From Acinetobacter lactucae (lineage in GTDB: Bacteria; Pseudomonadota; Gammaproteobacteria; Pseudomonadales; Moraxellaceae), in NCBI RefSeq assembly GCF_001605885.1, contig NZ_LRPE01000036.1:62001-126000 (forward strand): 64,000 nucleotides of DNA, given 5' to 3'. A model generated the notes under the pieces. It had not been told where the DNA came from. It did not search any database and was given only the letters and a program-made list of their open reading frames with translations. This document shows positions 25,638-34,671 of the stretch, piece by piece. A program made the translations under genes and the position numbers. Numbering within the stretch: position 1 is the stretch's first letter; every line of letters begins with the position of its first letter.

Positions 25638-27008
25638 TTAAATCGCTGAATAAGCTAGTGTTGAAGCAGTAATACTTTCTTTCGCATGCGGTAAATTGCG
25701 TACGAGTAGGGCATAACTGATATCAATATCTTGCGGAAGCGGAATTTCAACAAAATGCCCCGAACCTTTAGCATCTGTAATCGGGTTACCTTTTAAATCG
25801 CGCATTTCGGTTAAAGTAAAAGTGATATTGCCTTGAGGCGTCATCAGCTCAAGTGAGTCGCCAACTACAAAACGGTTTTTAACCTCAATGCGAATATAAT
25901 TGCCGTGGCGTTCTAAAATCTCTCCACAAAATTGTTGATAGTCGAAATGCGATGAGCCATCGGCATAGTTTTGATATTCACTATGCACATGACGTCTTAA
26001 AAAGCCTTCGGTATAACCACGGTTTGCTAAACCTTCAAGTTGGGTCAATAAACTTGAGTCAAATGGTTTACCTGCTAAAGCATCATCAATAGCTTTTCGA
26101 TAAATTTGGGCGGTACGGGCACAATAAAAATAGGATTTAGTACGGCCTTCAATTTTCAGAGAGGCGATGCCCATTTTTATTAAACGATCTACATGTTGGA
26201 CAGCACGTAAATCTTTGGAGTTCATAAAATAGGTGCCGTGTTCATCTTCTTCGGCAGCAAACATTTCTTCCTCATTGCGTTGTACAAGCAAAGTTTGAGC
26301 TGAAGTTGGTTCTGATTGTGTAGATGAACAGCAAGACTTTTCTGTTGTATTCAGCTGAGTAACTGGAATCAAATCGCCGTTTGCATCTTCTTGGGCTTCA
26401 TGCAACTTATAGTCCCAACGGCAAGCATTGGTACAAGCACCTTGATTGGCATCTCGCTTGTTCATATATCCAGAAAGTAAACAGCGGCCTGAGTAGGCCA
26501 TGCATAGAGCGCCATGTACAAAAACTTCGAGTTCAATATCTGGTACGTGTTGTTGGATTTCTTCTATCTCTTCTAAAGACAACTCACGCGATAAAATCAC
26601 ACGGCTTAGACCGTAATCTTTCCAAAATTTAACAGTTGCCCAGTTAATTGCGTTGGCTTGAACCGATAGATGAATTTGTACATCAGGAAAATGCTCTCTC
26701 ACCATCATAATTAAGCCCGGATCAGACATAATCAGAGCGTCCGGTTGCATCGCTACAATCGGTTCAAGATCACGAATAAAGTTTTTTAATTTGCTGTTAT
26801 GTGGCTGAATATTCACCACAACATAAAACTTTTTACCCAAAGTATGAGCTTCATCAATCCCAATTTTTAAGTTGTCATGATCAAAAGCATTATTACGAAC
26901 ACGTAAGCTATAACGTGGTTGGCCGGCATATACAGCATCTGCACCATAGGCAAAAGCGTAGCGCATGTTTTTAAGTGAACCTGCGGGAGAGAGAAGCTCA
27001 GTTTTCAT
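25638..27008 (-). CDS. trhP: Peptidase U32 family tRNA uridine-34 hydroxylation protein TrhP (YegQ)
   Basis: This 456-residue protein has the YegQ start (M-K-T-E-L-L-S-P-A-G-S-L-K-N-M) and the four conserved Cys of the U32 core (C169, C176, C192, C196), likely an Fe-S site. E. coli TrhP makes 5-hydroxyuridine at tRNA position 34 in a prephenate-dependent reaction, the first step to cmo5U. Despite the family name it is probably not a protease. A region near residues 205-250 looks inserted and carries an extra C-C pair (C226-C227). I chose the ATG at 27008 by homology. It has no clear ribosome-binding site, and an upstream start at 27068 overlaps the next gene. Confidence 0.88.
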   Translation of the reverse strand: MKTELLSPAGSLKNMRYAFAYGADAVYAGQPRYSLRVRNNAFDHDNLKIGIDEAHTLGKKFYVVVNIQPHNSKLKNFIRDLEPIVAMQPDALIMSDPGLIMMVREHFPDVQIHLSVQANAINWATVKFWKDYGLSRVILSRELSLEEIEEIQQHVPDIELEVFVHGALCMAYSGRCLLSGYMNKRDANQGACTNACRWDYKLHEAQEDANGDLIPVTQLNTTEKSCCSSTQSEPTSAQTLLVQRNEEEMFAAEEDEHGTYFMNSKDLRAVQHVDRLIKMGIASLKIEGRTKSYFYCARTAQIYRKAIDDALAGKPFDSSLLTQLEGLANRGYTEGFLRRHVHSEYQNYADGSSHFDYQQFCGEILERHGNYIRIEVKNRFVVGDSLELMTPQGNITFTLTEMRDLKGNPITDAKGSGHFVEIPLPQDIDISYALLVRNLPHAKESITASTLAYSAI

Positions 27009-27064
27009 AAAATAAAAGGCATAAAAAATATATGGTTTTATTTTATTAACTCCGTATTTGGGAT

Positions 27065-28525
27065 TCAACCTACTGAATTAGTAGGGATTTGATCATTATC
27101 CTTTTGTACGGGCAGCATATTTTTTGCTAACTCTCCTAAACGCATCAAAGCATTTAACATTTTGGGGTTTAACTCAAAACAAGCTGCTATACGTAAACAA
27201 TGACTAAAACGTTTATCAGCTGAACACAAAATTCCCGGCATACATAAGATTTTTTCATCCATTGCCTGATGAAACAGTTCTAGCGTATCGATAGATTCGG
27301 GCAGCTCTAACCATAAAATAAATCCCGCTTGCGGACGACTCACTCGGGTACCGATTGGGAAAAAGCGACAAATATAAGACTTAATGGTGTCAATTTGTTG
27401 TTGATAGCGTTTTTTGAGTTGACGTAAATGCAGGTCATATCCGCCATTCTCTAAGAAAAGTCCTAAAGTTTCTGTGAGTAAAGCTGGTTCAGCAACAGTG
27501 GTTGTAAATTTAAGCTGCTGCACAATATTACGGAAGCGCCCAGCTTCTAACCAACCAATTCGATAGTCGGGTGCTACAGTTTTAGTATAGCTACCACATA
27601 CGAGTACCCATCCATTTTGATCAAACGCTTTAATGTTGGGTAAGAGCGGTTCAGTCAGTTGCAATTCGGCATACATCGCATCTTCAATGACAGGAACTTG
27701 GAACTGATTAGCTAACTCTGCCAAGCGACGACGGTTACTTTCAGGCATGCTAAAACCGAGAGGATTGTGTCCTGTTGGAATGGTTAATATGGCTTGTACA
27801 CTTTTAGATTTTAAGAGTTCTTCAAGTGCATCTAGACACATCCCTGTATGCGGCGAAGTAGGCACTTCTACAATTTTTCGACCTAAATTATGAAGAAGCG
27901 GGTACAGGTTGTGAAAGGTAGGAATTTCAAGCGCTATGCTGTCACCCGCTTGAGTTGTTGCCATAATCGCGAGACTTAAAGCCTCCATCGTGCCATGAGT
28001 GAGCACAATATCATCTGCTGAAAGAAACATACCAAGCTGTAAGCTTCGCCTGGCAATTTGAGTACGTAAACGTATAGAACCGGGCGGCAAGGTATAGCTT
28101 TTAAAAATATCTGATTGAGAGCGCAGCACCTGAGCAGTTAAGCGTTTTAAGCGTTCAACTGGATAGAAATTTTCACCAGAAGGGCAAGCCAAAGCTAAAT
28201 TGACATAGTCGGGATCCATCTGCTTTTTTACAATTTGTGCGAGAAAACAACTAATTCCTGAAAGGGATACTTTTTCTTCACTGATATAACGCTCCTCAAG
28301 ATCTGGCAAGTTTGATGGTGCATGGCAAACATAGTAGCCAGACTGTGGGCGAACTGAAATTAAACCTTGATCTTCAAGCTTCCGATAAGCTTCTTTTACG
28401 GTGTTAATACTGACTTGATAATGTTGGGCACAATCTCGAATGGAGGGTAAGCGAGAACCAATAGGTTGCCTGCCATTTTGAATTTGCAGGGTGAGGTCAT
28501 CACTTACTTTTTTATATTTGTACAT
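27065..28525 (-). CDS. MocR-type regulator (GntR helix-turn-helix plus aminotransferase-like domain)
   Basis: This is a 486-residue fusion. Residues 1-70 are a GntR winged helix (L-P-S-I-R-D-C-A, V-S-I-N-T-V-K-E-A-Y-R-K-L). Residues about 100-470 are a fold-type I aminotransferase domain with N254 (G-H-N-P-L-G), D282 (E-D-A-M-Y-A-E-L) and the PLP lysine K315 (S-Y-T-K-T-V-A-P). MocR proteins sense PLP or PLP-amino acid adducts and control one neighbouring gene. The PhzF-family gene is divergent across 235 bases and is the natural target candidate. The effector is unknown. Confidence 0.9.
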   Translation of the reverse strand: MYKYKKVSDDLTLQIQNGRQPIGSRLPSIRDCAQHYQVSINTVKEAYRKLEDQGLISVRPQSGYYVCHAPSNLPDLEERYISEEKVSLSGISCFLAQIVKKQMDPDYVNLALACPSGENFYPVERLKRLTAQVLRSQSDIFKSYTLPPGSIRLRTQIARRSLQLGMFLSADDIVLTHGTMEALSLAIMATTQAGDSIALEIPTFHNLYPLLHNLGRKIVEVPTSPHTGMCLDALEELLKSKSVQAILTIPTGHNPLGFSMPESNRRRLAELANQFQVPVIEDAMYAELQLTEPLLPNIKAFDQNGWVLVCGSYTKTVAPDYRIGWLEAGRFRNIVQQLKFTTTVAEPALLTETLGLFLENGGYDLHLRQLKKRYQQQIDTIKSYICRFFPIGTRVSRPQAGFILWLELPESIDTLELFHQAMDEKILCMPGILCSADKRFSHCLRIAACFELNPKMLNALMRLGELAKNMLPVQKDNDQIPTNSVG

Positions 28526-28760
28526 ATCAATTCATTAAAAAGCCAAAGCAATGGATACACTTTATCGCGATCTCTTATTTATCTCAAATATTGTTATTCG
28601 TTTAGATTAATCTATTTAATTGGGATCTTGTTTTAAGAACTGTGTCTATTATTTTTCATATTAACTGATACTGTGACCATAAAAAATAAGTCAGTAAGAT
28701 CAATAAATGGTAAGGATTTAAAGCCATATTTTTTAATATCAAAATCAGTAGGAGTGGTCT

Positions 28761-29630
28761 ATGTCTGTTGTTGCATTTAAACAAGTTGATGTTTTTACTT
28801 CACAAGCATTTAAAGGAAATCCTGTTGCGGTCATTATGGACGCTATTACCTTAACGTCTGAGCAGATGCAAGCCATTGCGAATTGGACCAATCTTTCTGA
28901 AACCACATTTGTGCTACCTGCGACTGATTCACAAGCTGACTATCAGGTTCGAATTTTTACTCCACAAAGTGAGTTACCATTTGCTGGACACCCGACAATT
29001 GGTACTGCCTATGCTTTGCTTGAGGCAGGCCTCGTGACACCTAAAGGCGGTAAACTGGTCCAGCAATGCGGTGCTGGTTTGGTCACGCTGACTGTGAGTG
29101 AATCAAGTCATATTTCATTTGAACTACCTAAGCCTAAAATTACTCCACTAGATGCAATGCACACTGAAAAATTAGCAGAAATTTTAAAATGTGAAATTAA
29201 TACTCAATGGAACGCTGCATTGGTGGATGTAGGGGCGCGCTGGATTGTATTGCAAGCTGTTAATGCTGGCGCTGTTCTAGATAGCCAACCAGACTTTGCC
29301 GCTTTAAAAGAACATGATTTAGAAATGAAAGTTACCGGTGCGACAGTTTTTGGTTTTCATGAAAATAATGATGAACAAAAACACATAGAAGTTCGTTCAT
29401 TTGCACCTTCATGTGGTGTAAACGAAGATCCTGTTTGTGGTAGTGGCAATGGTAGCGTAGCTTCATTTATTCGTTACTATGGAATTCTGCCTGCACAAAA
29501 TGATGTCGTACTTTCTTCACAAGGTAGGGCAGTAGGTCGAGACGGACAGCTTCAACTTGAATTATATCAAGATAAAATTTTAGTGGGCGGAACTGCTGTT
29601 ACCTGTATCGATGGCACAATTAAGTTGTAA
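28761..29630 (+). CDS. PhzF family isomerase/epimerase
   Basis: This is a 289-residue member of the PhzF family, which has a diaminopimelate-epimerase fold. The catalytic Glu is in L-S-E-T-T-F-V near residue 46, followed by F-A-G-H-P-T near 75 and the C-terminal half motif E-D-P-V-C-G-S-G near 222. Known PhzF enzymes isomerise trans-2,3-dihydro-3-hydroxyanthranilate in phenazine synthesis, but there are no phenazine genes here and most members have unknown substrates. TAGGAG lies seven bases before the ATG. The divergent MocR-type regulator probably controls it. Confidence 0.9.
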   Translation: MSVVAFKQVDVFTSQAFKGNPVAVIMDAITLTSEQMQAIANWTNLSETTFVLPATDSQADYQVRIFTPQSELPFAGHPTIGTAYALLEAGLVTPKGGKLVQQCGAGLVTLTVSESSHISFELPKPKITPLDAMHTEKLAEILKCEINTQWNAALVDVGARWIVLQAVNAGAVLDSQPDFAALKEHDLEMKVTGATVFGFHENNDEQKHIEVRSFAPSCGVNEDPVCGSGNGSVASFIRYYGILPAQNDVVLSSQGRAVGRDGQLQLELYQDKILVGGTAVTCIDGTIKL

Positions 29631-29640
29631 AAACAGAAAC

Positions 29641-29670
29641 AAAAAACCGAGGACTGTGCCTCGGTTTTTT
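29641..29670. terminator. Bidirectional terminator between the PhzF gene and fpr
   Basis: A perfect 12-bp stem (AAAAAACCGAGG with CCTCGGTTTTTT) has the loop ACTGTG and sits between converging genes. Confidence 0.93.
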
Positions 29671-29684
29671 ATATTTAGAAAAAA

Positions 29685-30464
29685 TTATTTTTCTACAAAC
29701 GCACGTTCAATGACGTAGTCGCCCATTTCACCCATACGAGGTGATTCAACTAAACCGTGTTGGTCAAGTAATGCAGCCACGTCTTTTAAGAATGCAGGGC
29801 TACCGCAAAGCATTGCACGGTCAGTTTCACGGTTGAAGCGTGGTAAACCGATTTTTTCAAATAAAGCGCCAGTTTCAATTGCAGTTGTTACACGGCCTTG
29901 AGTGTGGAAAGGCTCACGAGTTACTGTAGGGTAGTAAACAAGTTTGTCTTTAATGCCTAACTCTTCAAAGAATTCATGGTTTGGCAATTCATTCAAGATA
30001 AGGTCTTGATAAGCTAATTCAGAAATATAGCGTGTACCATGAACAACGATTACTTTTTCAAAGCGTTCGTATGTTTCTGGGTCACGAATAATTGATAAGA
30101 ATGGTGCAAGACCAGTACCAGAAGATAAAAGGTATAAGTTTTTACCTGGTAAAAGATCATCATGAACCAAAGTACCTGTTGGTTTTCTAGAAACTAAAAT
30201 TTCATCGCCAACCTGTACTTTTTGCAAAATCGAAGTTAAAGGACCGTCTTGTACTTTAATTGAGAAGAACTCTAATTCTTCTTCGTAGTTTGCACTTGCA
30301 ATCGAATACGCACGCATTAACGGTTTGCCATTCACTTCAAGTCCGATCATTACGAACTGACCATTTTTAAAACGTAAGCTGGTGTCGCGTGTAGTTTTAA
30401 AACTGAAAAGAGTGTCATTCCAGTGGTGAACATGAGTAATGCGTTCAACGTTAAAAGCAGCCAT
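29685..30464 (-). CDS. fpr: Ferredoxin/flavodoxin-NADP+ reductase
   Basis: This 259-residue FAD enzyme passes electrons between NADPH and ferredoxin or flavodoxin. The FAD motif R-A-Y-S-I-A-S is near residue 50. The NADP-binding L-S-S-G-T-G-L-A-P-F and V-V-H-G-T-R-Y motifs follow near 110 and 140, with M-L-C-G-S-P-A-F near 220. The C-terminal V-I-E-R-A-F-V-E-K is typical of the bacterial subclass I enzymes with an extended tail. It stands alone. A possible partner, the YfhL-type ferredoxin, is about 4 kb away. Confidence 0.94.
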   Translation of the reverse strand: MAAFNVERITHVHHWNDTLFSFKTTRDTSLRFKNGQFVMIGLEVNGKPLMRAYSIASANYEEELEFFSIKVQDGPLTSILQKVQVGDEILVSRKPTGTLVHDDLLPGKNLYLLSSGTGLAPFLSIIRDPETYERFEKVIVVHGTRYISELAYQDLILNELPNHEFFEELGIKDKLVYYPTVTREPFHTQGRVTTAIETGALFEKIGLPRFNRETDRAMLCGSPAFLKDVAALLDQHGLVESPRMGEMGDYVIERAFVEK

Positions 30465-30565
30465 TAAAGGTCTCGATCACGATTAAAAGAAAACAGATTG
30501 CTATTCTAATCTAATTTCATTCCCGATAAACTGAATATATTTAATTGTGTTTATAAGAAAAAGTG

Positions 30566-31300
30566 ATGATCAATTCTGTCACCTTCCCCATCATTGGCCA
30601 TATGTGTTCTCCCTATCGTGAAAAATTTGGTATTCCACGCCAGCCTAATTTGGTCAATATCGAGTCTTATATTGATATGGTAGAACCATATAATGACTTG
30701 TTAGCATTTGAGGGAATTGAGCAGTTCAGTCATCTCTGGCTAGTTTGGCAGTTTCATGACAACAAAAATCAGGGTAGTGCAGATAAGTTCCGTCCACAAG
30801 TTCGTCCGCCACGTTTAGGTGGTAATGAAAAAATTGGCGTATTTGCTACACGTAGCATGTATCGACCTTCTCCAATAGGTCTTTCAGTCGTAAAACTTCA
30901 TAAAGTGGAAAAGGTGGGGAAGTCCGTCCGTGTCTATGTCACAGGAAGTGATTTATTAAATGGCACTCCAATTTTAGATATTAAACCCTACATTCAATAT
31001 TCTGATGCAATTACGGAGGCTCAAAGTGGTTATGCACATGCAGAACCTGAACGAAAGGCAGTCATTTGGAATGAAACTGCTTTAACAGCGCAAAAATATT
31101 TTCTGCAAAATAAAGAAATAGATTCACAGTACATTGATGAGCTTGAGCAAGTATTAGCTTTAGACCCTCGACCTGCCTATCAAGAAGACCCTGAAAGAAT
31201 CTATAAAATGAAATTTTCAAACTTTGATATTCATTTTAGGGTTGATCAGTTTGTAGTTACCATCATTGATGTGGTGAAGACTTCTTTGGTTGCCGAATAG
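30566..31300 (+). CDS. trmO: tRNA t6A37 N6-methyltransferase TrmO (TsaA/YaeB family)
   Basis: TrmO methylates N6-threonylcarbamoyladenosine at tRNA position 37 using S-adenosylmethionine, giving m6t6A in threonine tRNAs. The 244-residue protein shows the family motifs P-I-G-H-M-C-S-P-Y, F-S-H-L-W-L-V-W-Q-F-H, G-V-F-A-T-R-S-M-Y-R-P-S-P-I-G-L-S and D-I-K-P-Y. A C-terminal D-P-R-P-A-Y region matches the YaeB extension. I chose the ATG at 30566. A GTG codon lies directly before it. It is divergent from fpr and ends five bases from the converging MgtC-family gene. Confidence 0.93.
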   Translation: MINSVTFPIIGHMCSPYREKFGIPRQPNLVNIESYIDMVEPYNDLLAFEGIEQFSHLWLVWQFHDNKNQGSADKFRPQVRPPRLGGNEKIGVFATRSMYRPSPIGLSVVKLHKVEKVGKSVRVYVTGSDLLNGTPILDIKPYIQYSDAITEAQSGYAHAEPERKAVIWNETALTAQKYFLQNKEIDSQYIDELEQVLALDPRPAYQEDPERIYKMKFSNFDIHFRVDQFVVTIIDVVKTSLVAE

Positions 31301-31305
31301 ATATT

Positions 31306-32577
31306 TTAAAACCAGTGGATGTTGAGCCAAAGTAAACTAATAAAAATAGCCATATGAATGAGTTGGGCGGGAACAAAAGCAACAGCATAGCGTAGCCCGC
31401 CAGAAATTGCAGAATTCACACTTTTGGCAAGTGCATGAACTGCAAAGCCTCCTAAAAAGGCAATGAGTAAAGGTGTCATATGTGCGCTATCAGGTTCACC
31501 TTGCACAATAACTGCTGCAATTGCTGCATGTATTTCAAACAAAGAGGCGAGTAAGGTCCCCGCGATTAATCCAGCATCGCCTAAAGATAGACTTAAACCA
31601 TAAACACCTGCCTGAATAAGGGTAAGTGTACCTGCAATAATAATGGCTTCTTTTAAGCTGAACATTCTTGAGTCAAGCTCGGGCGAAGCCGTACTAGGTT
31701 CTGCTTTACGCAATAAAATAAAGGCCCATACTGATAAAACTGCTAATGCAATAAGTGTCGGAAAGATAATTAGCTTAAACCAAGCAAAGCTAATACCAAT
31801 CACAATAATTAAGGTTTGAATCAGTGTGGAGACGCATGACATTAACGCAGCACCTGCATTTGTCGTTGCATTGGCTTTGCCAGAGCGTACTTCTAAACCT
31901 AAACTGGCAATCGTCGCTGTACTAGAAACAAATCCTGAAGCTAGAGAAGAAAGTAATAGGGCATTTTTAGAGGACAAAAGTCGCTTCGCAATATGGGCGA
32001 GGGCTTGTACAAATAAGATTAAAGTCAGTAGTTTTAAAATCACATGCGGATTTAAAACAGGGCCCCAAAAGGGTTTGTTAGGCACTAAAGGCAGAGCAAT
32101 TAAAAGTAAGGCAAGTAGAAAAATACCATCACGCAATTCCGATTCGGTAATCCATTGACTAGCAATGCCATGCATAGACTGTTTTGCAAATAAAATAATG
32201 GTCATGATCACTGCTAGGCCAGCAGCGAGCGAAATATTCCAAATACAAAGTGCCCCAATGAAATAAGTCATAATAAAGGCAAGTTCGGTGGTCACACCTG
32301 GGTCATTGGGCTGATTTTTGAGGGAAACAATACTAATAGCGCCAATAATTAAAGCACCGACAATTCCAATTTCAATACCGAATAAAAAACAGATTGCTCC
32401 TAATAACGCACTAATCGCAAAAGATCGAAAACCGGCAAAAGTTTTATATTCATGCTTAAGCTTACTGCGTTCTCGTTCTAAACCAATTAATAAGCCACAA
32501 CCGAGCGCCGCAGCAATCACTGTAATGAATTCTTCAAAGGATGCTGTTTGTAATGACATTGTCATTGGAAGTTCCAT
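31306..32577 (-). CDS. MgtC/SapB-DUF4010 family membrane protein
   Basis: This is a 423-residue polytopic protein with about eleven hydrophobic segments. The N-terminal part has the MgtC/SapB motif G-L-L-I-G-L-E-R-E-R, and the C-terminal two thirds match DUF4010. The role of the family is unsettled; MgtC itself concerns Mg2+ limitation and virulence. GAGGAAG precedes the ATG at a good distance. The 3' end almost touches trmO, leaving no room for a separate terminator, so the two converging transcripts probably overlap. Confidence 0.87.
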   Translation of the reverse strand: MELPMTMSLQTASFEEFITVIAAALGCGLLIGLERERSKLKHEYKTFAGFRSFAISALLGAICFLFGIEIGIVGALIIGAISIVSLKNQPNDPGVTTELAFIMTYFIGALCIWNISLAAGLAVIMTIILFAKQSMHGIASQWITESELRDGIFLLALLLIALPLVPNKPFWGPVLNPHVILKLLTLILFVQALAHIAKRLLSSKNALLLSSLASGFVSSTATIASLGLEVRSGKANATTNAGAALMSCVSTLIQTLIIVIGISFAWFKLIIFPTLIALAVLSVWAFILLRKAEPSTASPELDSRMFSLKEAIIIAGTLTLIQAGVYGLSLSLGDAGLIAGTLLASLFEIHAAIAAVIVQGEPDSAHMTPLLIAFLGGFAVHALAKSVNSAISGGLRYAVAFVPAQLIHMAIFISLLWLNIHWF

Positions 32578-32833
32578 ATTACTTCCTCTTTGGCTTATTG
32601 TTATATGTAGATTTGAATCATTCTAAAAGCATGTGTTCATGTTCAGTTTATGCTTTTTATTACAGTGAGAATAGTGTCTTTTTTAGACAAAAAAATATGC
32701 AAAATATTTTTATAAATATGATCTGTGACACAAAAAAATATTAAGTTGAGAATTGGTTTAATTAATTGAAGTTGAAGGATATTTAAATCTAAACCATCTC
32801 TGCTATATTATAAAAATATATTGGGGATAACGC

Positions 32834-34591
32834 ATGAATGCACATGTCGAAATAGATACCTATTGGTGTCTAGAACAACTATTACAAGAAGGCCGTATAA
32901 CAGAACGAGATAAATTACTGGTACAGTCAATCCACCGCCAAAAAGACCAGTTAAAGTGGCATCCATTACAGTGGATTGCCCATTTTAATTTAAAAGATCA
33001 GCAACACACACATGCTCATCTAAGTTTAAACCGCTTATGTTTATGGTTTGCAGATCGAGTTCAGCTACCTCTATTTGTGATAGATCCTTTAAAGGCAGAT
33101 GTCAGTGCCTTAACGCAGGTCATGTCACAAGAGTTTGCCATTCGCAACCATATTTTAGCTGTTGAAATTCATGCTGACCGAATAGTGATTGGAACAGATC
33201 AACCATTTCAAACAGATTGGTTAAACAATCTGGAGCGGAGTCTGGCACCTAAGAAAATTGAGCGGGTACTACTCAATCCTGAACAGTTACAGCGTTATTT
33301 GCGAGAATATTATCAGGTGAGTCGTGCGGTAAACTCGGCTCAAAAAGATGCGGCTCATGACCGCGACACTAAAAATGTTGAAGCGCTTTTGCAGCTTGGC
33401 GATAGTCAAAACCCAGATGCCAATGATCAGCATATCGTGAAATTGGTCGACTGGATTTTGCAGTTTGCATTTGAGCAGAGTGCCAGTGATATTCACATGG
33501 AACCGCGCAAAGATAACGGTAAAGTTAGATTCCGCATAGATGGCGTGCTACACACCATTTATAACATGCCTTCAAATACGCTGACCGCAGTGATTTCTCG
33601 AATTAAAATTTTAGGCCGTTTGAATGTAGCGGAAAAGCGTAAACCGCAAGATGGGCGATTAAAAACTCGTACACCGAAAGGTCAAGAAACCGAATTACGT
33701 TTATCGACCTTACCAACAGCATTTGGTGAAAAACTGGTTATGCGTATTTTCGATCCTGATGTGCTGGTGCGTTCTTTTCAGCAATTAGGTTTTGAGGAGC
33801 GTTTATTACAACAGTGGCAGCAATTAACAAAAAATAGCCACGGCATTATTTTAGTCACTGGCCCTACAGGTTCCGGTAAAACAACCACGCTATATTCTTC
33901 TTTAAAGCAGCTTGCAACCGAGCAAGTCAATGTATGCACCATTGAAGATCCAATTGAAATGCTAGAGCCTAGTTTTAACCAAATGCAGGTGAATAATGCA
34001 ATTGAATTAGGCTTTGCAGACGGTGTGCGTGCGCTGATGAGACAAGACCCTGACATTATTATGATTGGGGAAATCCGTGACCAAGACACGGCGAATATGG
34101 CCATTCAGGCGGCATTAACAGGGCATTTAGTATTATCAACTTTACATACCAATGATGCACCGTCTAGTTTGACTCGTTTACATGATTTGGGTGTACAGCC
34201 ATTTTTGACTGCCGCAACCATTTTGGGTGTTCTAGCACAGCGTTTAGTACGGCAGCTTTGCCCGCACTGTAAACAACAAACTCACATTAATGAGGATGAG
34301 TGGGAACATCTCACATTTGACTATATTATGGAAATGCCTGAAACAGTTTTTAAGGCAGTAGGCTGCGAAGAGTGTCGTCATACAGGCTATAAAGGGCGAA
34401 TTGGTATTTATGAATTTATGCCAGTCAGTCTTGAGCTTAAGCATCTTATTAGTAGTCATGGGATGTTAAATGATTTGAGAACTCAAACTAAAAAAGAAGG
34501 TATAGAACCTTTAAGAATTGCTGGGGCTCGTAAAGTGATTGAGGGGCTGACGACATTAGAAGAGGTATTGCGGGTTGTGCCATTAAATTAA
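32834..34591 (+). CDS. gspE: Type II secretion / type IV pilus-type assembly ATPase, probably GspE
   Basis: This is a 585-residue GspE/PilB-family hexameric ATPase acting at the inner face of the membrane. Walker A is at 343-351 (G-P-T-G-S-G-K-T-T), the Asp box is F-E-Q-S-A-S-D-I-H-M-E-P at 213-224, Walker B is D-I-I-M-I-G-E-I-R, and a His box T-L-H-T-N-D follows. A C-x2-C ... C-x2-C zinc site (L-C-P-H-C; C-E-E-C) is near 475 and 510. No other secretion gene is adjacent. In A. baumannii the type II secretion genes are known to be scattered, so GspE fits better than PilB. That choice is inferred. Confidence 0.85.
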   Translation: MNAHVEIDTYWCLEQLLQEGRITERDKLLVQSIHRQKDQLKWHPLQWIAHFNLKDQQHTHAHLSLNRLCLWFADRVQLPLFVIDPLKADVSALTQVMSQEFAIRNHILAVEIHADRIVIGTDQPFQTDWLNNLERSLAPKKIERVLLNPEQLQRYLREYYQVSRAVNSAQKDAAHDRDTKNVEALLQLGDSQNPDANDQHIVKLVDWILQFAFEQSASDIHMEPRKDNGKVRFRIDGVLHTIYNMPSNTLTAVISRIKILGRLNVAEKRKPQDGRLKTRTPKGQETELRLSTLPTAFGEKLVMRIFDPDVLVRSFQQLGFEERLLQQWQQLTKNSHGIILVTGPTGSGKTTTLYSSLKQLATEQVNVCTIEDPIEMLEPSFNQMQVNNAIELGFADGVRALMRQDPDIIMIGEIRDQDTANMAIQAALTGHLVLSTLHTNDAPSSLTRLHDLGVQPFLTAATILGVLAQRLVRQLCPHCKQQTHINEDEWEHLTFDYIMEMPETVFKAVGCEECRHTGYKGRIGIYEFMPVSLELKHLISSHGMLNDLRTQTKKEGIEPLRIAGARKVIEGLTTLEEVLRVVPLN

Positions 34592-34671
34592 GTTTTTCTT
34601 AAGATTCACCTCATTTATGCTTGATTTAATTGCTTTATCCCAAGAGGGAACCATAAACAGAGGGTAATAAT

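Noticed and set aside
32541-32744. Plus-strand 67-codon frame upstream of gspE
   Set aside because: It overlaps the start of the DUF4010 gene on the other strand, and its composition is not protein-like.
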